Source: Bacillota bacterium (lineage in GTDB: Bacteria; Bacillota; Clostridia; Lachnospirales; Lachnospiraceae). Taken from it: a stretch of DNA of 64,000 nucleotides. Below the pieces are notes generated by a model. The model did not search any database, had not been told where the DNA came from, and saw nothing but the letters and a program-made list of their open reading frames with translations. The DNA is taken from contig JAMPHT010000010.1 in the NCBI GenBank assembly GCA_023663285.1, forward strand, positions 1 to 64,000, given 5' to 3'. Below are positions 45,101 to 53,990 of this stretch, in pieces. Position 1 is the first letter of the stretch. Every line of letters begins with the position of its first letter. The position numbers were made by a program, and so were the translations under genes.

Positions 45101-45363
45101 AGGCGCAGAGTTGGATAGAAACTCATAATAATAAACAGAAAAAGCAATTTTGGAAATCCAATAATCGTGAATTGAAAAAGAACTCAATCGATAAATTGGA
45201 ATTATCTACTCGAAGTTATAATTGCCTGAAGAGAGCGGGACTATTAATAGTCGAGCAAGTAGTGGCAGCATACAAAAGAGGTAATTTAATAAAGTTAAGG
45301 AATTTAGGTAAAAAAAATTACGAAGAAATATGTTCAAAGTTACGAAAACACAATTTGATTTAG
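42178..45363 (+). CDS. Large defence protein with C-terminal RNAP alpha-CTD-like domain
   Basis: A 1061-residue protein. Most of it I do not recognise: residues 1-290 look helical and 300-990 are rich in beta strands without known motifs. Residues about 1001-1061 closely match the C-terminal domain of the RNA polymerase alpha subunit. RSYNCLKRAG and LRNLGKKN correspond to the DNA-binding helices, and Arg1012, Asn1015, Cys1016, Gly1044 and Lys1046 align with E. coli Arg265, Asn268, Cys269, Gly296 and Lys298. The gene precedes a DUF1998 helicase whose frame it reaches into. The pair is compatible with a Druantia type III system (DruH plus DruE), but that is an inference from size, order and partner. 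The gene is very AT-rich. Confidence 0.75.
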   Translation: MDFLYSLYKQPSPRKDYDKVEIRQTKVDSRYLSHLKKIPETDNESKLRNRIVKEFPNIKLLCEIEINDDEYKLLCAYFRKKYLQISRNIGKSVVDIMFSIALVQIGIRNYDGNFWKQVDDVLGIKVPLTHRTLIGGTLSNTLVAFGKPLFSNQEYVTNILMHCFVTQSFLTRLYDYLFQYYNLDLQRDMAGMSEADLDFLCSSIKNPFGMRQQLLSNYTALSLKGNEEYCKNILYKALQLIDMSFWKEYSAEIVLPERFQKEFEEWKKVSSFYKNEQKRMEEVLLSGNREKVYRKPHLKCHLEQGLFEVVLPPQMVRESKEDEYPTLTWHIFSSKTKRELRCSLEEGYSGYKTKELKVELGSEEIFEEIQFLLFKDNDLLRKFSWDKHIINFFDESGNWTSETSLESGNYFGFTEVDTEVISNALLAASIRNHVKFWEFNFVEGDLVQIRGEKSYYVGEVPNTGLTKEYLVKDIEVFTEQGERHLVYNRLPAYVIDIPVKQFNGTAVYVNGMIERLSEKDFVDVCHAKDNEKKYYFLNLDGLENIRTGFNEIIIDIPGSNRKLQERFIYIPDFKYIFEDAPYVFQKRGTLSLNCKINNGIVTDIVCENMENYDFAIDDLNSGYLEFSIFFEEIKYKMVIHIPVFMYSWDMNNWIVQKSEDIWHNELQSYIYIKYPAEKISLGVSDSSDVVQATYVYNKNVNDIFACDLTKLKSYFYDGTIAKRIILISDVEEYDVLRIITRSDLQNVVLEVDYEKDHVIWRFDISGKNTYYADIFYKDECILEKEKIIDGKIETQIPIHSAKYLVKVFETEDEFGFDEEYDFVGQSITTVINLMELTNSCMKLNMITEIDNSKNALETQYSYYIFVRGTDEDMKNDKHYYTGILAGIFHNSVMCASKVKIYIPNLNDIYHVFIRFIDEYGDNCEFLYDSYTNSINEDENPRFTKSEAYRRYEVLCTDMFVWNVKYVSSNHDLAQKAQSWIETHNNKQKKQFWKSNNRELKKNSIDKLELSTRSYNCLKRAGLLIVEQVVAAYKRGNLIKLRNLGKKNYEEICSKLRKHNLI

Positions 45364-45383
45364 TTCAGAAGGGAAAGATACAA

Positions 45384-48300
45384 ATGAAGTTTTCTCCAAT
45401 CAAGGCATCAGAAACTATAACCGAAAAATACAAAAGGTATTTAAAAACGGCATTTGAAATTGCGGATTCAGATTATGCAAAACAATTTGATAAGGAGATT
45501 AATGCACAAGACCTTTTTGCGAAGGGTCCATATTTAGATGTATTAGATTCCTTTAAAAAAGGAAGATCATTACGTGAATTAATGGACAAAGGAATTATAT
45601 CAAAGTCCTTTGGTAAAGCTGGATTTCCGATGAAACGCACATTGTATTTACATCAGGAGGAAGCCATACGGAAGAGCGTAGCAGGTAATAATATTGTTGT
45701 ATCAACAGGAACTGGTTCTGGTAAAACAGAAAGTTTCTTGATTCCAATTTTAGCAGAATTAGCAAAAGAAGATGAGATGGGAATACTATGTCCTGGGGTA
45801 AGAGCATTGATTATTTATCCAATGAATGCCCTTGCAAATGACCAGATGGAAAGGTTGAGAGAGATCCTTTCAGAATATCCCCAGATTACATATGGTAGTT
45901 ATACCGGTCAAACAAAACAGGATAGAAAGAAGGCATTACAGGAGTATAGGGTATTAAATGGTGGTAAGGAGCCAAAATGTAATGAGTTGATTTGCCGGGA
46001 TGATATGATAAAAAATCCTCCGCATATTTTAATTACAAACTATGCAATGCTGGAATATTTAATGATTCGTCCGACAGAAAATACTTTCTTTAATGGTCTG
46101 TATGCTAAATACTGGAAGTTTATAGTTTTGGACGAAGCGCACGTATACAGTGGATCAACAGGAATAGAAGTCTCAATGTTATTAAGACGATTAAAGAGTT
46201 GTTTACCGGTCGAGGATGTCCAATATATTCTAACTAGCGCTACTTTAGGAAGTGAGGAACAAAACGCGGAAGTGGCAGAATTTGCAACACGTTTGTGTAA
46301 TAGTCCTTTTACTGAGAAGAATATTATTAGAGCAGAGCGTCAAAGTCCAAGACAAGATAGCGCAAATACCGTTAAAAGAGAATTTTTTGAATATGGAAAC
46401 ATAGCAAAAGCAATTAACGATGAAGATGAGAGAGCCATTCTGGATGAAATTAAGAATTTAGCAAAAATTGACGACAACGAAGACATTCATGCTCAAGTGT
46501 ATGATTTGATTTTGGGTGATCAAAATTATTGGAATATTAGAAAACTGCTTCAAGAAAAGCCACGAACTATATATTATTTGGCTAATACTATGGGGTGCTC
46601 AGTAGAAGAAATAGAAGATTTTGTTACGGTTGCGGCGTTTGCAGAAAAAAATAGTACACAGCTTTTGGATGCGAAGTACCATATGTTCATTAAGGCCTGT
46701 GATAGTGCGTTTGTAACCTTGGGAAAATCTAAAAAGCTCATGCTTAATCGTAATAAGCAGATTTATGATAATGGACTGGAATATGCTGTTTTTGAAATCG
46801 CAGTCTGTACATTTTGTCATAAGATTTATCTTATCGGTAAAATAAGTCCGGAAGGTTATTTTCAACAAAAGAGTATGTATGATAGTTTTGATGAGAAGGA
46901 AATTCTGTATTTGGGTGAGACTATTTCAGATGAGGATGAAGAACATAGTTTAGAAGATGAAAATATGAAGGTCGAAGAATATAAATTATGTTCAAGATGT
47001 GGTAAGCTGATGATCCCAAACGCATCTAGTAATGAATGCTGCGAGCATAGGGAAGAAGAGTATGTTACGGTTTATCGCGTTATTAAGTCAAAGCAGGAAT
47101 TGACAAAATGTGTTGTATGCGAAAATACAAATAATAAAGGTGTATTAAGACAGTTCTTTGCGGGTCAGGAAGCTGTAACCAGTGTAATAGGCACAGCACT
47201 TTTTGAAGCGTTGCCATCTTACAAGATAGTTAAAGAAAAAGTGGAATTTCAAGATGATTTTTTGTTTGATGAGGAAGAAGAAAGTTCATTTGAAAAAACA
47301 TATACAGAAGAGAGTGCAAAGCAATTTATAGCATTTTCAGATAGCCGTCAAGCCGCGGCCTTTTATGCAAGTTATTTAGAAAAAACATATACGACAATTT
47401 TATATAAGAGGCTTATCGTTGAGGCTATCAAAAGCAGGGAATTCCAAGGGAATGTGGAACAGTTTGTAAGTGTATTGGAAGCGGAATTTGAAAAAAAGAA
47501 TGTACTAAAAGATGAAGGATTGTCTGCTGAAAAGGAAGCGTGGAAGGCTGTTTTAAACGAGATGGTAGATAGTTTTTCAGGAAATGCTTTGCAAAATCTT
47601 GGATTTTATGAATTGACTGTAGATAGAGCTGATGTGCCTGGCATAAGTAAAGTGGGATTGTCCTCTGACGATGTGGCAAATATTATTAACTTATGTTTGC
47701 AAACAATGATGTTAGAAGCTGCCATTGCATATCCGATTCCACTAAACAAAACGGATAAGGAATTTTTCACATATAATGGACATGAAGGGGGCTTTACTTT
47801 ATCTGATGGTGGCAAAAATGGATCATGCAAATCGTTTATTCCGACTAAGGCGAATGGATTAAATAAAAGAGTTGATTTTGTTGAGAAGATTATTGAGTAT
47901 ACACTGCCAGATCAGAGCAGAGATTATGCAATACGTCTATTAGTTGATATTTGGAAATTGCTAATCAAAAGAGAAATAATTGTTAATGAAGGCATTGAGT
48001 ACAAGGTTAATACCAAAAAAATCCAAATAAATTCTCATGCAAAGTTTTATCAATGCCCGGTATGCAAAAAAATCACATCATATAATGTTAAGGGGGTGTG
48101 TCCGACATATAAGTGTAAAGGTGTACTGCAGGGGATTGACTTGCATAAAACATTGGAAGAGAATCACTATTATCGTATGTATCAAGAACTGGAAATCAGA
48201 GGTTTGCGTGTAGTAGAGCATACTGCACAATTAAATAAAGAAAAAGCGTATATATATCAGAACCTTTTTAAAGAAAAGAAAGTCGATATTTTAAGTTGTT

Positions 48301-50453
48301 CAACAACGTTTGAAATGGGTGTTGATGTCGGTAGCTTAGAAACTGTGTTCATGAGAAATATGCCACCTTCCCCTGCAAATTATGCACAGCGAGCAGGACG
48401 AGCAGGACGCAGTTCTAAATCGGTAGCATTTGCATTAACATTTTGCAATAAAGGCAGCCATGACTTTATGTATTTCAATAATCCAGAATCAATGATAAGA
48501 GGCAGTATTAAGCCACCAATTTTCAAGGTTGAGAACGAAAAAATTGCTATTCGTCATGTGTTTGCATCTGCATTTGGTTTTTTCTGGAGAAAGCATCCAG
48601 AGTACTTTTCAGATGTTGAGACATTAATTGAGCAAAAAAATGGTCAGAGTGGTTTTGAAATATTGTCACAATATTTGACTGAAAAACCAGACAATTTAAA
48701 AGAATACCTTAATGATTTCTTACCTGAACAACTACATGGACGATTTGACATTGAAAACTATGGTTGGACTATGAAATTATTGAGTGATCAAGGGGTATTG
48801 ACAAGAGCTGCAAAAGAATATTTTTATGAAATTGGAATACTTGAAAAATCGTTACAGGAAGCGCTTAATAATAATGGTAGAGTTGATTATTTGAGATGGA
48901 GAATCAACAATTATAAGAAGGAAAGTGTTATTTCATTTCTATCCAAGAAAAGCATCTTGCCCAAATATGGTTTTCCGGTAGATACAGTCGAATTGGCAAT
49001 ATGGGATTCGAAAGCAACAAACAAATTGGAATTAGATTTACAACGTGATTTAGCGATGGCTATTTCAGAGTATGCTCCGGGTTCACAAATTGTAGCAGAT
49101 GGGAATCTAATTACAAGCCAATACATTAAAAAAATGCCTAATATGGATTGGCGAATGTTCGACTATGCATACTGTGAGTGTAATACATTAAATATCGAGC
49201 CACATATTGAATACGAGGATGAAGAACATTTAAGGACTTGTAAAGTATGCGGAAAGGATCTGGATAAAAGTCATAACTATACATTTATTGTGCCTGAATT
49301 TGGCTTTGAAGCGGGCATGGTTACAAAAGCTGGATTAGTCAAACCGAAACGTACATACAATGGAGAGGTTGCATATGTTGGATATAGAAATGAAGTCAAG
49401 TATAATGTTTTTCAATTGAAAAATAGGAAATACGAGATTGCATTTAGTCCAAATGATGAGATGGCAGTATTAAACAGGTCAAATTTTTATGTATGTAATA
49501 CTTGTGGTTATACGCATTTGGCAACTACTGGTTTTCAAAGCATTTTTCCAAAATTGCACAAAAAATCCAATGGTGCAAAGTGTGAGAACGAAAAATTGAA
49601 GAGGTACTCTTTAGGGTATCGATTTGATACAGATGTTGTTCAGATTAGATTTTGTTGGCCGCAATTAAAAACATATGAACAGGCATTGTCAGTTTTGTAT
49701 GCTATAATGAAAGGGACCTGTGCTTATCTGAGTATTGAAGAAAATGATATTGCAGGATGTCTTCAATATTTTTATAACCGGGATACTAAGAGCGGCAGTT
49801 TTACAATAATCCTATATGACAAGACACCTGGAGGTGCTGGGCATGTTAAACGTTTGAATGATCCGAATATTTTTGAGGCTGTTTTGAATGAAACCAAGCG
49901 AATTATAGAAAATTGTACTTGTGGAAATGAACAAAAAGATACATCTTGCTATAATTGCCTTAGAAGTTATTCCAATCAGCGAGTGCATGATATTTTACAA
50001 AGGAGGTATGTACTAGAATTTTTGGAGGATTTCTTTGATGAAAATTTGAATGGTGTAGATACATTTGTTGATTATTCAATAGAAAACAATGAAACAAAAG
50101 ACAATGTAAAGAGTACTTGCTTTTCAGAGCAATTTGAATTATTGTTAAAAAATTCCGAGAGTGTTCTTAATGAAAAGCAACGTTTTATTGGCTTGTTAAA
50201 AGATTATTTATATAGGTATCCGAAACAGTTAAACTTAGTTATTAGCTTGTATCAGATGAATATTCAAAAGGATATATTGCAAACAGGTTACATCAATGAT
50301 ATTTTTGCAGATAGATTTGAAAAGCGGCTGGTTAATGATATGGGAATCAGTGCAGAAAATGCTAGGTGGGCGGTTTCGGCTTGGTGTGTGATTTATGGGA
50401 AGCAAGTCTTGAATAAACCTTGTGATATCGAATTTGAAGAAATGATGGTTTAG
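45384..50453 (+). CDS. DEAD/DEAH helicase with C-terminal DUF1998 (DruE-like)
   Basis: A 1689-residue superfamily 2 helicase. Motif I is STGTGSGKTES (about 107-117), motif II DEAH near 250, motif III TSATLGS, and motif VI QRAGRAGRSSK near 1002-1012. Several Cys pairs (CSRCGK, CPVCKK, CKVCGK, CNTCGY) suggest zinc binding, and the end has the DUF1998 pattern GFEAGM, LYDKTPGGAGHV, CTCG...CYNCLRSYSNQ. This layout fits DruE of Druantia, and also DrmA/MrfA-like helicases. ATG 45384 with AAGGGA upstream is preferred; ATG 45330 lies inside the previous gene. It probably unwinds or translocates on phage DNA together with the 1061-residue partner. Confidence 0.82.
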   Translation: MKFSPIKASETITEKYKRYLKTAFEIADSDYAKQFDKEINAQDLFAKGPYLDVLDSFKKGRSLRELMDKGIISKSFGKAGFPMKRTLYLHQEEAIRKSVAGNNIVVSTGTGSGKTESFLIPILAELAKEDEMGILCPGVRALIIYPMNALANDQMERLREILSEYPQITYGSYTGQTKQDRKKALQEYRVLNGGKEPKCNELICRDDMIKNPPHILITNYAMLEYLMIRPTENTFFNGLYAKYWKFIVLDEAHVYSGSTGIEVSMLLRRLKSCLPVEDVQYILTSATLGSEEQNAEVAEFATRLCNSPFTEKNIIRAERQSPRQDSANTVKREFFEYGNIAKAINDEDERAILDEIKNLAKIDDNEDIHAQVYDLILGDQNYWNIRKLLQEKPRTIYYLANTMGCSVEEIEDFVTVAAFAEKNSTQLLDAKYHMFIKACDSAFVTLGKSKKLMLNRNKQIYDNGLEYAVFEIAVCTFCHKIYLIGKISPEGYFQQKSMYDSFDEKEILYLGETISDEDEEHSLEDENMKVEEYKLCSRCGKLMIPNASSNECCEHREEEYVTVYRVIKSKQELTKCVVCENTNNKGVLRQFFAGQEAVTSVIGTALFEALPSYKIVKEKVEFQDDFLFDEEEESSFEKTYTEESAKQFIAFSDSRQAAAFYASYLEKTYTTILYKRLIVEAIKSREFQGNVEQFVSVLEAEFEKKNVLKDEGLSAEKEAWKAVLNEMVDSFSGNALQNLGFYELTVDRADVPGISKVGLSSDDVANIINLCLQTMMLEAAIAYPIPLNKTDKEFFTYNGHEGGFTLSDGGKNGSCKSFIPTKANGLNKRVDFVEKIIEYTLPDQSRDYAIRLLVDIWKLLIKREIIVNEGIEYKVNTKKIQINSHAKFYQCPVCKKITSYNVKGVCPTYKCKGVLQGIDLHKTLEENHYYRMYQELEIRGLRVVEHTAQLNKEKAYIYQNLFKEKKVDILSCSTTFEMGVDVGSLETVFMRNMPPSPANYAQRAGRAGRSSKSVAFALTFCNKGSHDFMYFNNPESMIRGSIKPPIFKVENEKIAIRHVFASAFGFFWRKHPEYFSDVETLIEQKNGQSGFEILSQYLTEKPDNLKEYLNDFLPEQLHGRFDIENYGWTMKLLSDQGVLTRAAKEYFYEIGILEKSLQEALNNNGRVDYLRWRINNYKKESVISFLSKKSILPKYGFPVDTVELAIWDSKATNKLELDLQRDLAMAISEYAPGSQIVADGNLITSQYIKKMPNMDWRMFDYAYCECNTLNIEPHIEYEDEEHLRTCKVCGKDLDKSHNYTFIVPEFGFEAGMVTKAGLVKPKRTYNGEVAYVGYRNEVKYNVFQLKNRKYEIAFSPNDEMAVLNRSNFYVCNTCGYTHLATTGFQSIFPKLHKKSNGAKCENEKLKRYSLGYRFDTDVVQIRFCWPQLKTYEQALSVLYAIMKGTCAYLSIEENDIAGCLQYFYNRDTKSGSFTIILYDKTPGGAGHVKRLNDPNIFEAVLNETKRIIENCTCGNEQKDTSCYNCLRSYSNQRVHDILQRRYVLEFLEDFFDENLNGVDTFVDYSIENNETKDNVKSTCFSEQFELLLKNSESVLNEKQRFIGLLKDYLYRYPKQLNLVISLYQMNIQKDILQTGYINDIFADRFEKRLVNDMGISAENARWAVSAWCVIYGKQVLNKPCDIEFEEMMV

Positions 50454-50568
50454 ATTTATTGTTCAAGTTCTTATGCTTATCTTGCAGTATTCTAGAGGTT
50501 CTTGCGCAGAGGAATATGTGAGGAGGCATAGAATAAAATACCAACTGGTGTAGTAGGGAGGTATTACC

Positions 50569-50868
50569 ATGGATCAGATCACCCACGATGTCAGACGTTC
50601 CAACTGGCTGAACAGCATCCAGCAGTACCAGAGCCGCCCGGAGGGCATGACTGCCAAGCAGTGGATGGCAGATAACGGCATCCGTCCAAAATCGTACTAC
50701 TACTGGCTCAGAAGATTCTGGAAAGAATCCTATGAGCTGATGCATCCTCACAATGATATCGCATTTCATGAGGTGCCGTTCCCGGTTCCATCACAGGAGC
50801 CTGCCCCTGCGGTCGCCGCAGTGTCTCCAGGGAACGAACGGCTGCGGCTGTCTGACAGACTGGTTTAA
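50569..50868 (+). pseudogene. IS66 accessory gene remnant (TnpA-like)
   Basis: A 99-residue frame whose first 60 residues (TAKQWMADNGIRPKSYYYWLRRF) match the helix-turn-helix of IS66 accessory proteins. The usual C-terminus, tnpB and the transposase are missing. A ribosome site, AGGGAGG, is kept. It marks the right edge of the defence island, next to degV, and suggests that an IS66-type element took part in assembling it. Confidence 0.65.
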
Positions 50869-50918
50869 ATTATGCGCCGATTATGAGGGGGCGGAATACA
50901 GAGCAGATCCCTCAAAAA

Positions 50919-50944
50919 GGGAACCGTCACAGAGTACGGTTCCC
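50919..50944 (-). terminator. Terminator of degV gene
   Basis: GGGAACCGT (50919-50927) pairs perfectly with ACGGTTCCC (50936-50944). On the minus strand it is followed by TTTTTGAGG. It overlaps the degV stop codon. Confidence 0.85.
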
Positions 50945-51799
50945 GAAAAAGATGACGGCTGCCATGCCGGGGCCGGTATGGGCTCCGATAATGGGGCAGA
51001 GCAGCATTTTTGTGATGTCTGCCTGTGGATTGACGGCCTTCACCAGCTGTTCCAGTTCATCCGCATGGTCGGGGCAGTCCCCGTGGACGATATAGACGCG
51101 GTTCCTGCTTTCATCCCTGGCGGCGGCATATTTTCCTGCCAGCTCCTTTAAGGCCAGCTTGTAGCCCCGCCTTTTCTCCAGGGTGATCAGATGTCCTTCC
51201 CCGTCGATCTTAAGTAAGGGCTTGATGTTTAAGGCGGTGCCCAGAACGGCGGTGGTGGCGGGGATCCTGCCGCCCCGCTTCAGGTACATCAAATCGTCCA
51301 CCATAAACCAGTGTACCACGTCCTGCCTGTGTTCGTTCAGCCAGGCGGCATTTTCATCAATGGAAAGTCCCGTCTCACGGTTTTCGGCCGCCGCCTCCAG
51401 GATAAGTCCCATACCGCCGGTGGCGCAGAGAGTATCTACAGCCACTACCTTTGCGTCGGAATACTCCTCGGCAAGCTCCGCCGCAGCCAGGTTCACAGAG
51501 TCGAAGGTCTTTGTCAGGCCGCTGGAGAGGGACAGGTACAGAACGGATCTCCCCTCCGCCAGCAGCGGGGCGAAGGTCTCCATATAGGAGTGGGGCGTTA
51601 TCTGGCTGGTGTGGGTCTCCTTTCCGGCCCGCTGGGCGTCGTAGAATTTCTTTAAAAATTCAGGGCTTTCCAGATTGGCGCACAGCCGCTCTTCCTCGCC
51701 CACGGTATAGTGCATGGCTACAAAACGGATGTCATATTTTTCAATGACGGCAGGGTCGACGTCTGCGGAAGCATCCGTATAGATCAGATAATCATTCAT
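50927..51799 (-). CDS. DegV-family fatty-acid-binding protein
   Basis: A 290-residue protein with the DegV two-domain fold. Seen are YTDASADVDPAVIEKYDI at the start, the ligand-proximal TSQITPHSYMETF (T-S-Q/S-P motif), YLSLSSGLTKTFDS, and RGGRIP. Such proteins bind a fatty acid and hand it to FakA kinase for phosphorylation. ATG 51799 has AAGGAG 9 bases upstream. It is downstream of the CNNM/CBS gene on the same strand and likely cotranscribed. Confidence 0.9.
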   Translation of the reverse strand: MNDYLIYTDASADVDPAVIEKYDIRFVAMHYTVGEEERLCANLESPEFLKKFYDAQRAGKETHTSQITPHSYMETFAPLLAEGRSVLYLSLSSGLTKTFDSVNLAAAELAEEYSDAKVVAVDTLCATGGMGLILEAAAENRETGLSIDENAAWLNEHRQDVVHWFMVDDLMYLKRGGRIPATTAVLGTALNIKPLLKIDGEGHLITLEKRRGYKLALKELAGKYAAARDESRNRVYIVHGDCPDHADELEQLVKAVNPQADITKMLLCPIIGAHTGPGMAAVIFFGNRTL

Positions 51800-51837
51800 T
51801 GCATATTCTCCTTTTTTCGGGCTTACCCGCATACTGC

Positions 51838-53148
51838 TCATTTGGCGTCTGTATCATCCTCGGTCTCATCACTGTCGGGGGCTTCCTGCTCTGCAGGCTC
51901 CTCAGGCAGTGTCATCAGTACCTTTTTGATGCGGTTCTGTTCGATACCCTGTACCTTTAAACGGATGCCGCTCTCTAAAAGTACCTCTTCTTCATCCTCC
52001 GGCAGCCGGTTCAGGCTTTCAATGATAAGGCCGCTGATAGAATCATAGTCCTCGCTGTCCAGCTTAGTGCCAAGCTCATCGTTGATGTCGTCCAGCTTCA
52101 TGCTGCCCTCTACCAGCCAGGTGCGCTCGCCCTTTTCCTGGATCAGTTCCTCCTCGTCGGCGTCATACTCATCCCGGATCTCTCCCACGATCTCTTCCAG
52201 CAGATCCTCCAGAGTAATCATTCCCACAGTAGCGCCATATTCATTCAACACAAATGTGACGCTGGTGGTTTTTTCCCGCACCTCGATGAGCAGATCGGCC
52301 ACCTTTTTAAATTCATATGTATAATGAGCGTCCCGCAGAATATCCGTGACCTGAAAATGTTCCTGATCCTCGGTGAGAATGAAGTCCTTGATATTGATGA
52401 TGCCGATGATATTGTCCTGGTCGTCCCGGTATACGGGAAGCCGGGTGTACATGGACTCCCGAAAGACCTGAAGGACCTGTTCATAGGAATCGGTCACGCT
52501 GACAGTCACCATATTGATCCTTGGAACCATGATGTCCTTTGCCAGAGCGTCGGAAAAGTCAAACACATTGTAGATCATCTCCCGCTCCTCGGACTCGATG
52601 ACGCCGTCCTCGTGGCTGACCTCCACATAGGTGCGCAGCTCCGCCTCGGTCATGGTAGAGGTTTTCTTATTCGGGTCGATACCCAGCAATCGTAAGAATA
52701 CGCCTGCCAGCTTGTCCAGCAGGAAGATCACGGGAGTCATAAGCTGCATAAGTCCGTAGATAACGCCGCTGTAGATAAGCGAGAGCTTTTCCGAGCTGTA
52801 CATGGCCCAGGTCTTGGGAACGATCTCTCCGAAAATCAGGACTACAAGTGTCAGAATACCGGTGGCGATTCCCACGGCCAGATTCACACGGGCCGCCAGG
52901 GTGGTTGCCAGCGAAGCAGCCGACAGGTTTACGATATTGTTGCCGATCAGGATGGCACTCAGCATCTTGCTGTAATTATCCAGTATTTTGTTGACTCTGG
53001 CGGCGCGCTTGTTTCCTTCCTCTTCAAGGCTGCGCATCCGCACACGGTTCACCGTGGTCAGGGCCGTCTCCGCAGAAGAGAAAAAGCCTGACAGAATGAC
53101 AAGGACAAACAGTATCACAAGTTGTATGGCACCTGGGGTATCCAAAAA
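51838..53148 (-). CDS. CNNM/CBS-domain membrane protein (hemolysin C/CorC family)
   Basis: A 436-residue membrane protein. A DUF21/CNNM domain with about four helices (residues 1-175, including SGFFSSAETALTTVNRVRMR) is followed by two CBS domains (about 195-320; VPRINMVTVSV and IIGIINIKDFI) and a CorC/HlyC C-terminal domain. Members transport or sense magnesium and other divalent ions. TTG 53148 is preferred as start because AAAGGAG stands 8 bases before it; the longer frame to 53220 lacks a site. The tail is strongly acidic. Confidence 0.85.
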   Translation of the reverse strand, partial: FLDTPGAIQLVILFVLVILSGFFSSAETALTTVNRVRMRSLEEEGNKRAARVNKILDNYSKMLSAILIGNNIVNLSAASLATTLAARVNLAVGIATGILTLVVLIFGEIVPKTWAMYSSEKLSLIYSGVIYGLMQLMTPVIFLLDKLAGVFLRLLGIDPNKKTSTMTEAELRTYVEVSHEDGVIESEEREMIYNVFDFSDALAKDIMVPRINMVTVSVTDSYEQVLQVFRESMYTRLPVYRDDQDNIIGIINIKDFILTEDQEHFQVTDILRDAHYTYEFKKVADLLIEVREKTTSVTFVLNEYGATVGMITLEDLLEEIVGEIRDEYDADEEELIQEKGERTWLVEGSMKLDDINDELGTKLDSEDYDSISGLIIESLNRLPEDEEEVLLESGIRLKVQGIEQNRIKKVLMTLPEEPAEQEAPDSDETEDDTDAK

Positions 53149-53281
53149 AACCACTCCTTTTATAATAGCGTTCACAAGTATAATATATATAATATACATG
53201 ATGGGAAAAGCGGTTGTCAAGTTTACCGTGGTCGCCGCATATTCTTTAATAGAAAATCAGTGCACGGATAGGGAGAGGATC

Positions 53282-53659
53282 ATGGAACAATCGCCTAAAG
53301 CCGGTAAGATACCGGTGGCTTTTCTGCTGAAAAGTCTTTTATTTTCTTACATATTGACAGGAATTTTTCTGGCGCTTTTATCTTTTCTGCTGTATAAGCT
53401 GGGGCTGGGGGAGAAGGTGGTGGCGATCGCGATCATTGGGATATATGTGGCGGCTACCTTCTTTGCAGGGTTTCTGGCGGGGAAAAAGGCGCAGAACCGG
53501 AAATTTTTGTGGGGGCTGCTGGAGGGGGCCGCGTATTTCCTGATACTGGCGGTGATCTCCGCCATTGCGGGGGAGGAGGGCGTCACCTTCGGGAAATCCT
53601 TTTTTACCACGCTTGCCCTCTGCACCGGCGGAGGAATGCTGGGAGGGATGCTAAGCTGA
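53282..53659 (+). CDS. TIGR04086-type four-helix membrane protein
   Basis: A 125-residue protein with four predicted membrane helices and conserved glycines (FFAGFLAGKKAQNRKFLWG, GGGMLGGMLS). It fits the small Firmicute family TIGR04086, which often precedes SCIFF genes; its role is unknown. ATG 53282 has GGGAGAGG upstream. It is divergent from the CNNM gene and 110 bp before SCIFF. Confidence 0.8.
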   Translation: MEQSPKAGKIPVAFLLKSLLFSYILTGIFLALLSFLLYKLGLGEKVVAIAIIGIYVAATFFAGFLAGKKAQNRKFLWGLLEGAAYFLILAVISAIAGEEGVTFGKSFFTTLALCTGGGMLGGMLS

Positions 53660-53691
53660 AGCTTACTCAGCTAAACTTTTCCAAAAAGTAT

Positions 53692-53720
53692 TTTACAGAA
53701 ACGAAATTATGTGATATACT
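53692..53720 (+). promoter_or_regulatory. Promoter of SCIFF gene
   Basis: TTTACA (53692-53697), 17-bp spacer, TATACT (53715-53720), about 50 bp before the SCIFF ATG. Confidence 0.7.
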
Positions 53721-53769
53721 AGGTTTGCTTGTGAGTTCGTAAGGAATGAAGGATAAGGAGGCAAGTACT

Positions 53770-53913
53770 ATGAAGCACATCAAGACTTTGACAACGAGGA
53801 ACCTGAAGGAGTCCATGAAGAAGGGCGGCTGTGGCGAATGCCAGACCTCCTGCCAGTCTGCATGCAAGACGTCCTGTACAGTGGGAAACCAGAGCTGTGA
53901 GAAGATTAAATAA
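53770..53913 (+). CDS. SCIFF ribosomally made peptide precursor
   Basis: A 47-residue peptide of the Six-Cysteines-in-Forty-Five family. The leader MKHIKTLTTRNLKESMKKGG is nearly invariant in Clostridia; the core has Cys at 21, 24, 28, 32, 36 and 43. The radical-SAM enzyme encoded next installs thioether bridges from Cys to the alpha carbon of acceptor residues. The mature role is unknown. The ribosome site AAGGAGG is strong. It has its own promoter and a stable hairpin behind it. Confidence 0.95.
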   Translation: MKHIKTLTTRNLKESMKKGGCGECQTSCQSACKTSCTVGNQSCEKIK

Positions 53914-53938
53914 GTGACAGTGAGATCATTTGACCGGG

Positions 53939-53966
53939 GCAAGCAGCGATTCATGTCGCTGCTTGC
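53939..53966 (+). terminator. Hairpin between SCIFF and maturase genes
   Basis: GCAAGCAGCGA (53939-53949), loop TTCATG, TCGCTGCTTGC (53956-53966), a perfect 11-bp stem followed by TCTTTG. The T run is short, so it may be a partial terminator or an RNA-stabilising 3' end that gives more peptide than enzyme. Confidence 0.7.
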
Positions 53967-53990
53967 TCTTTGTGGAAAGGAAATACATCT

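Noticed and set aside
42178..50453. DISARM system
   Set aside because: A DUF1998 helicase is present, but there is no separate DrmB, DrmC or DISARM methyltransferase.
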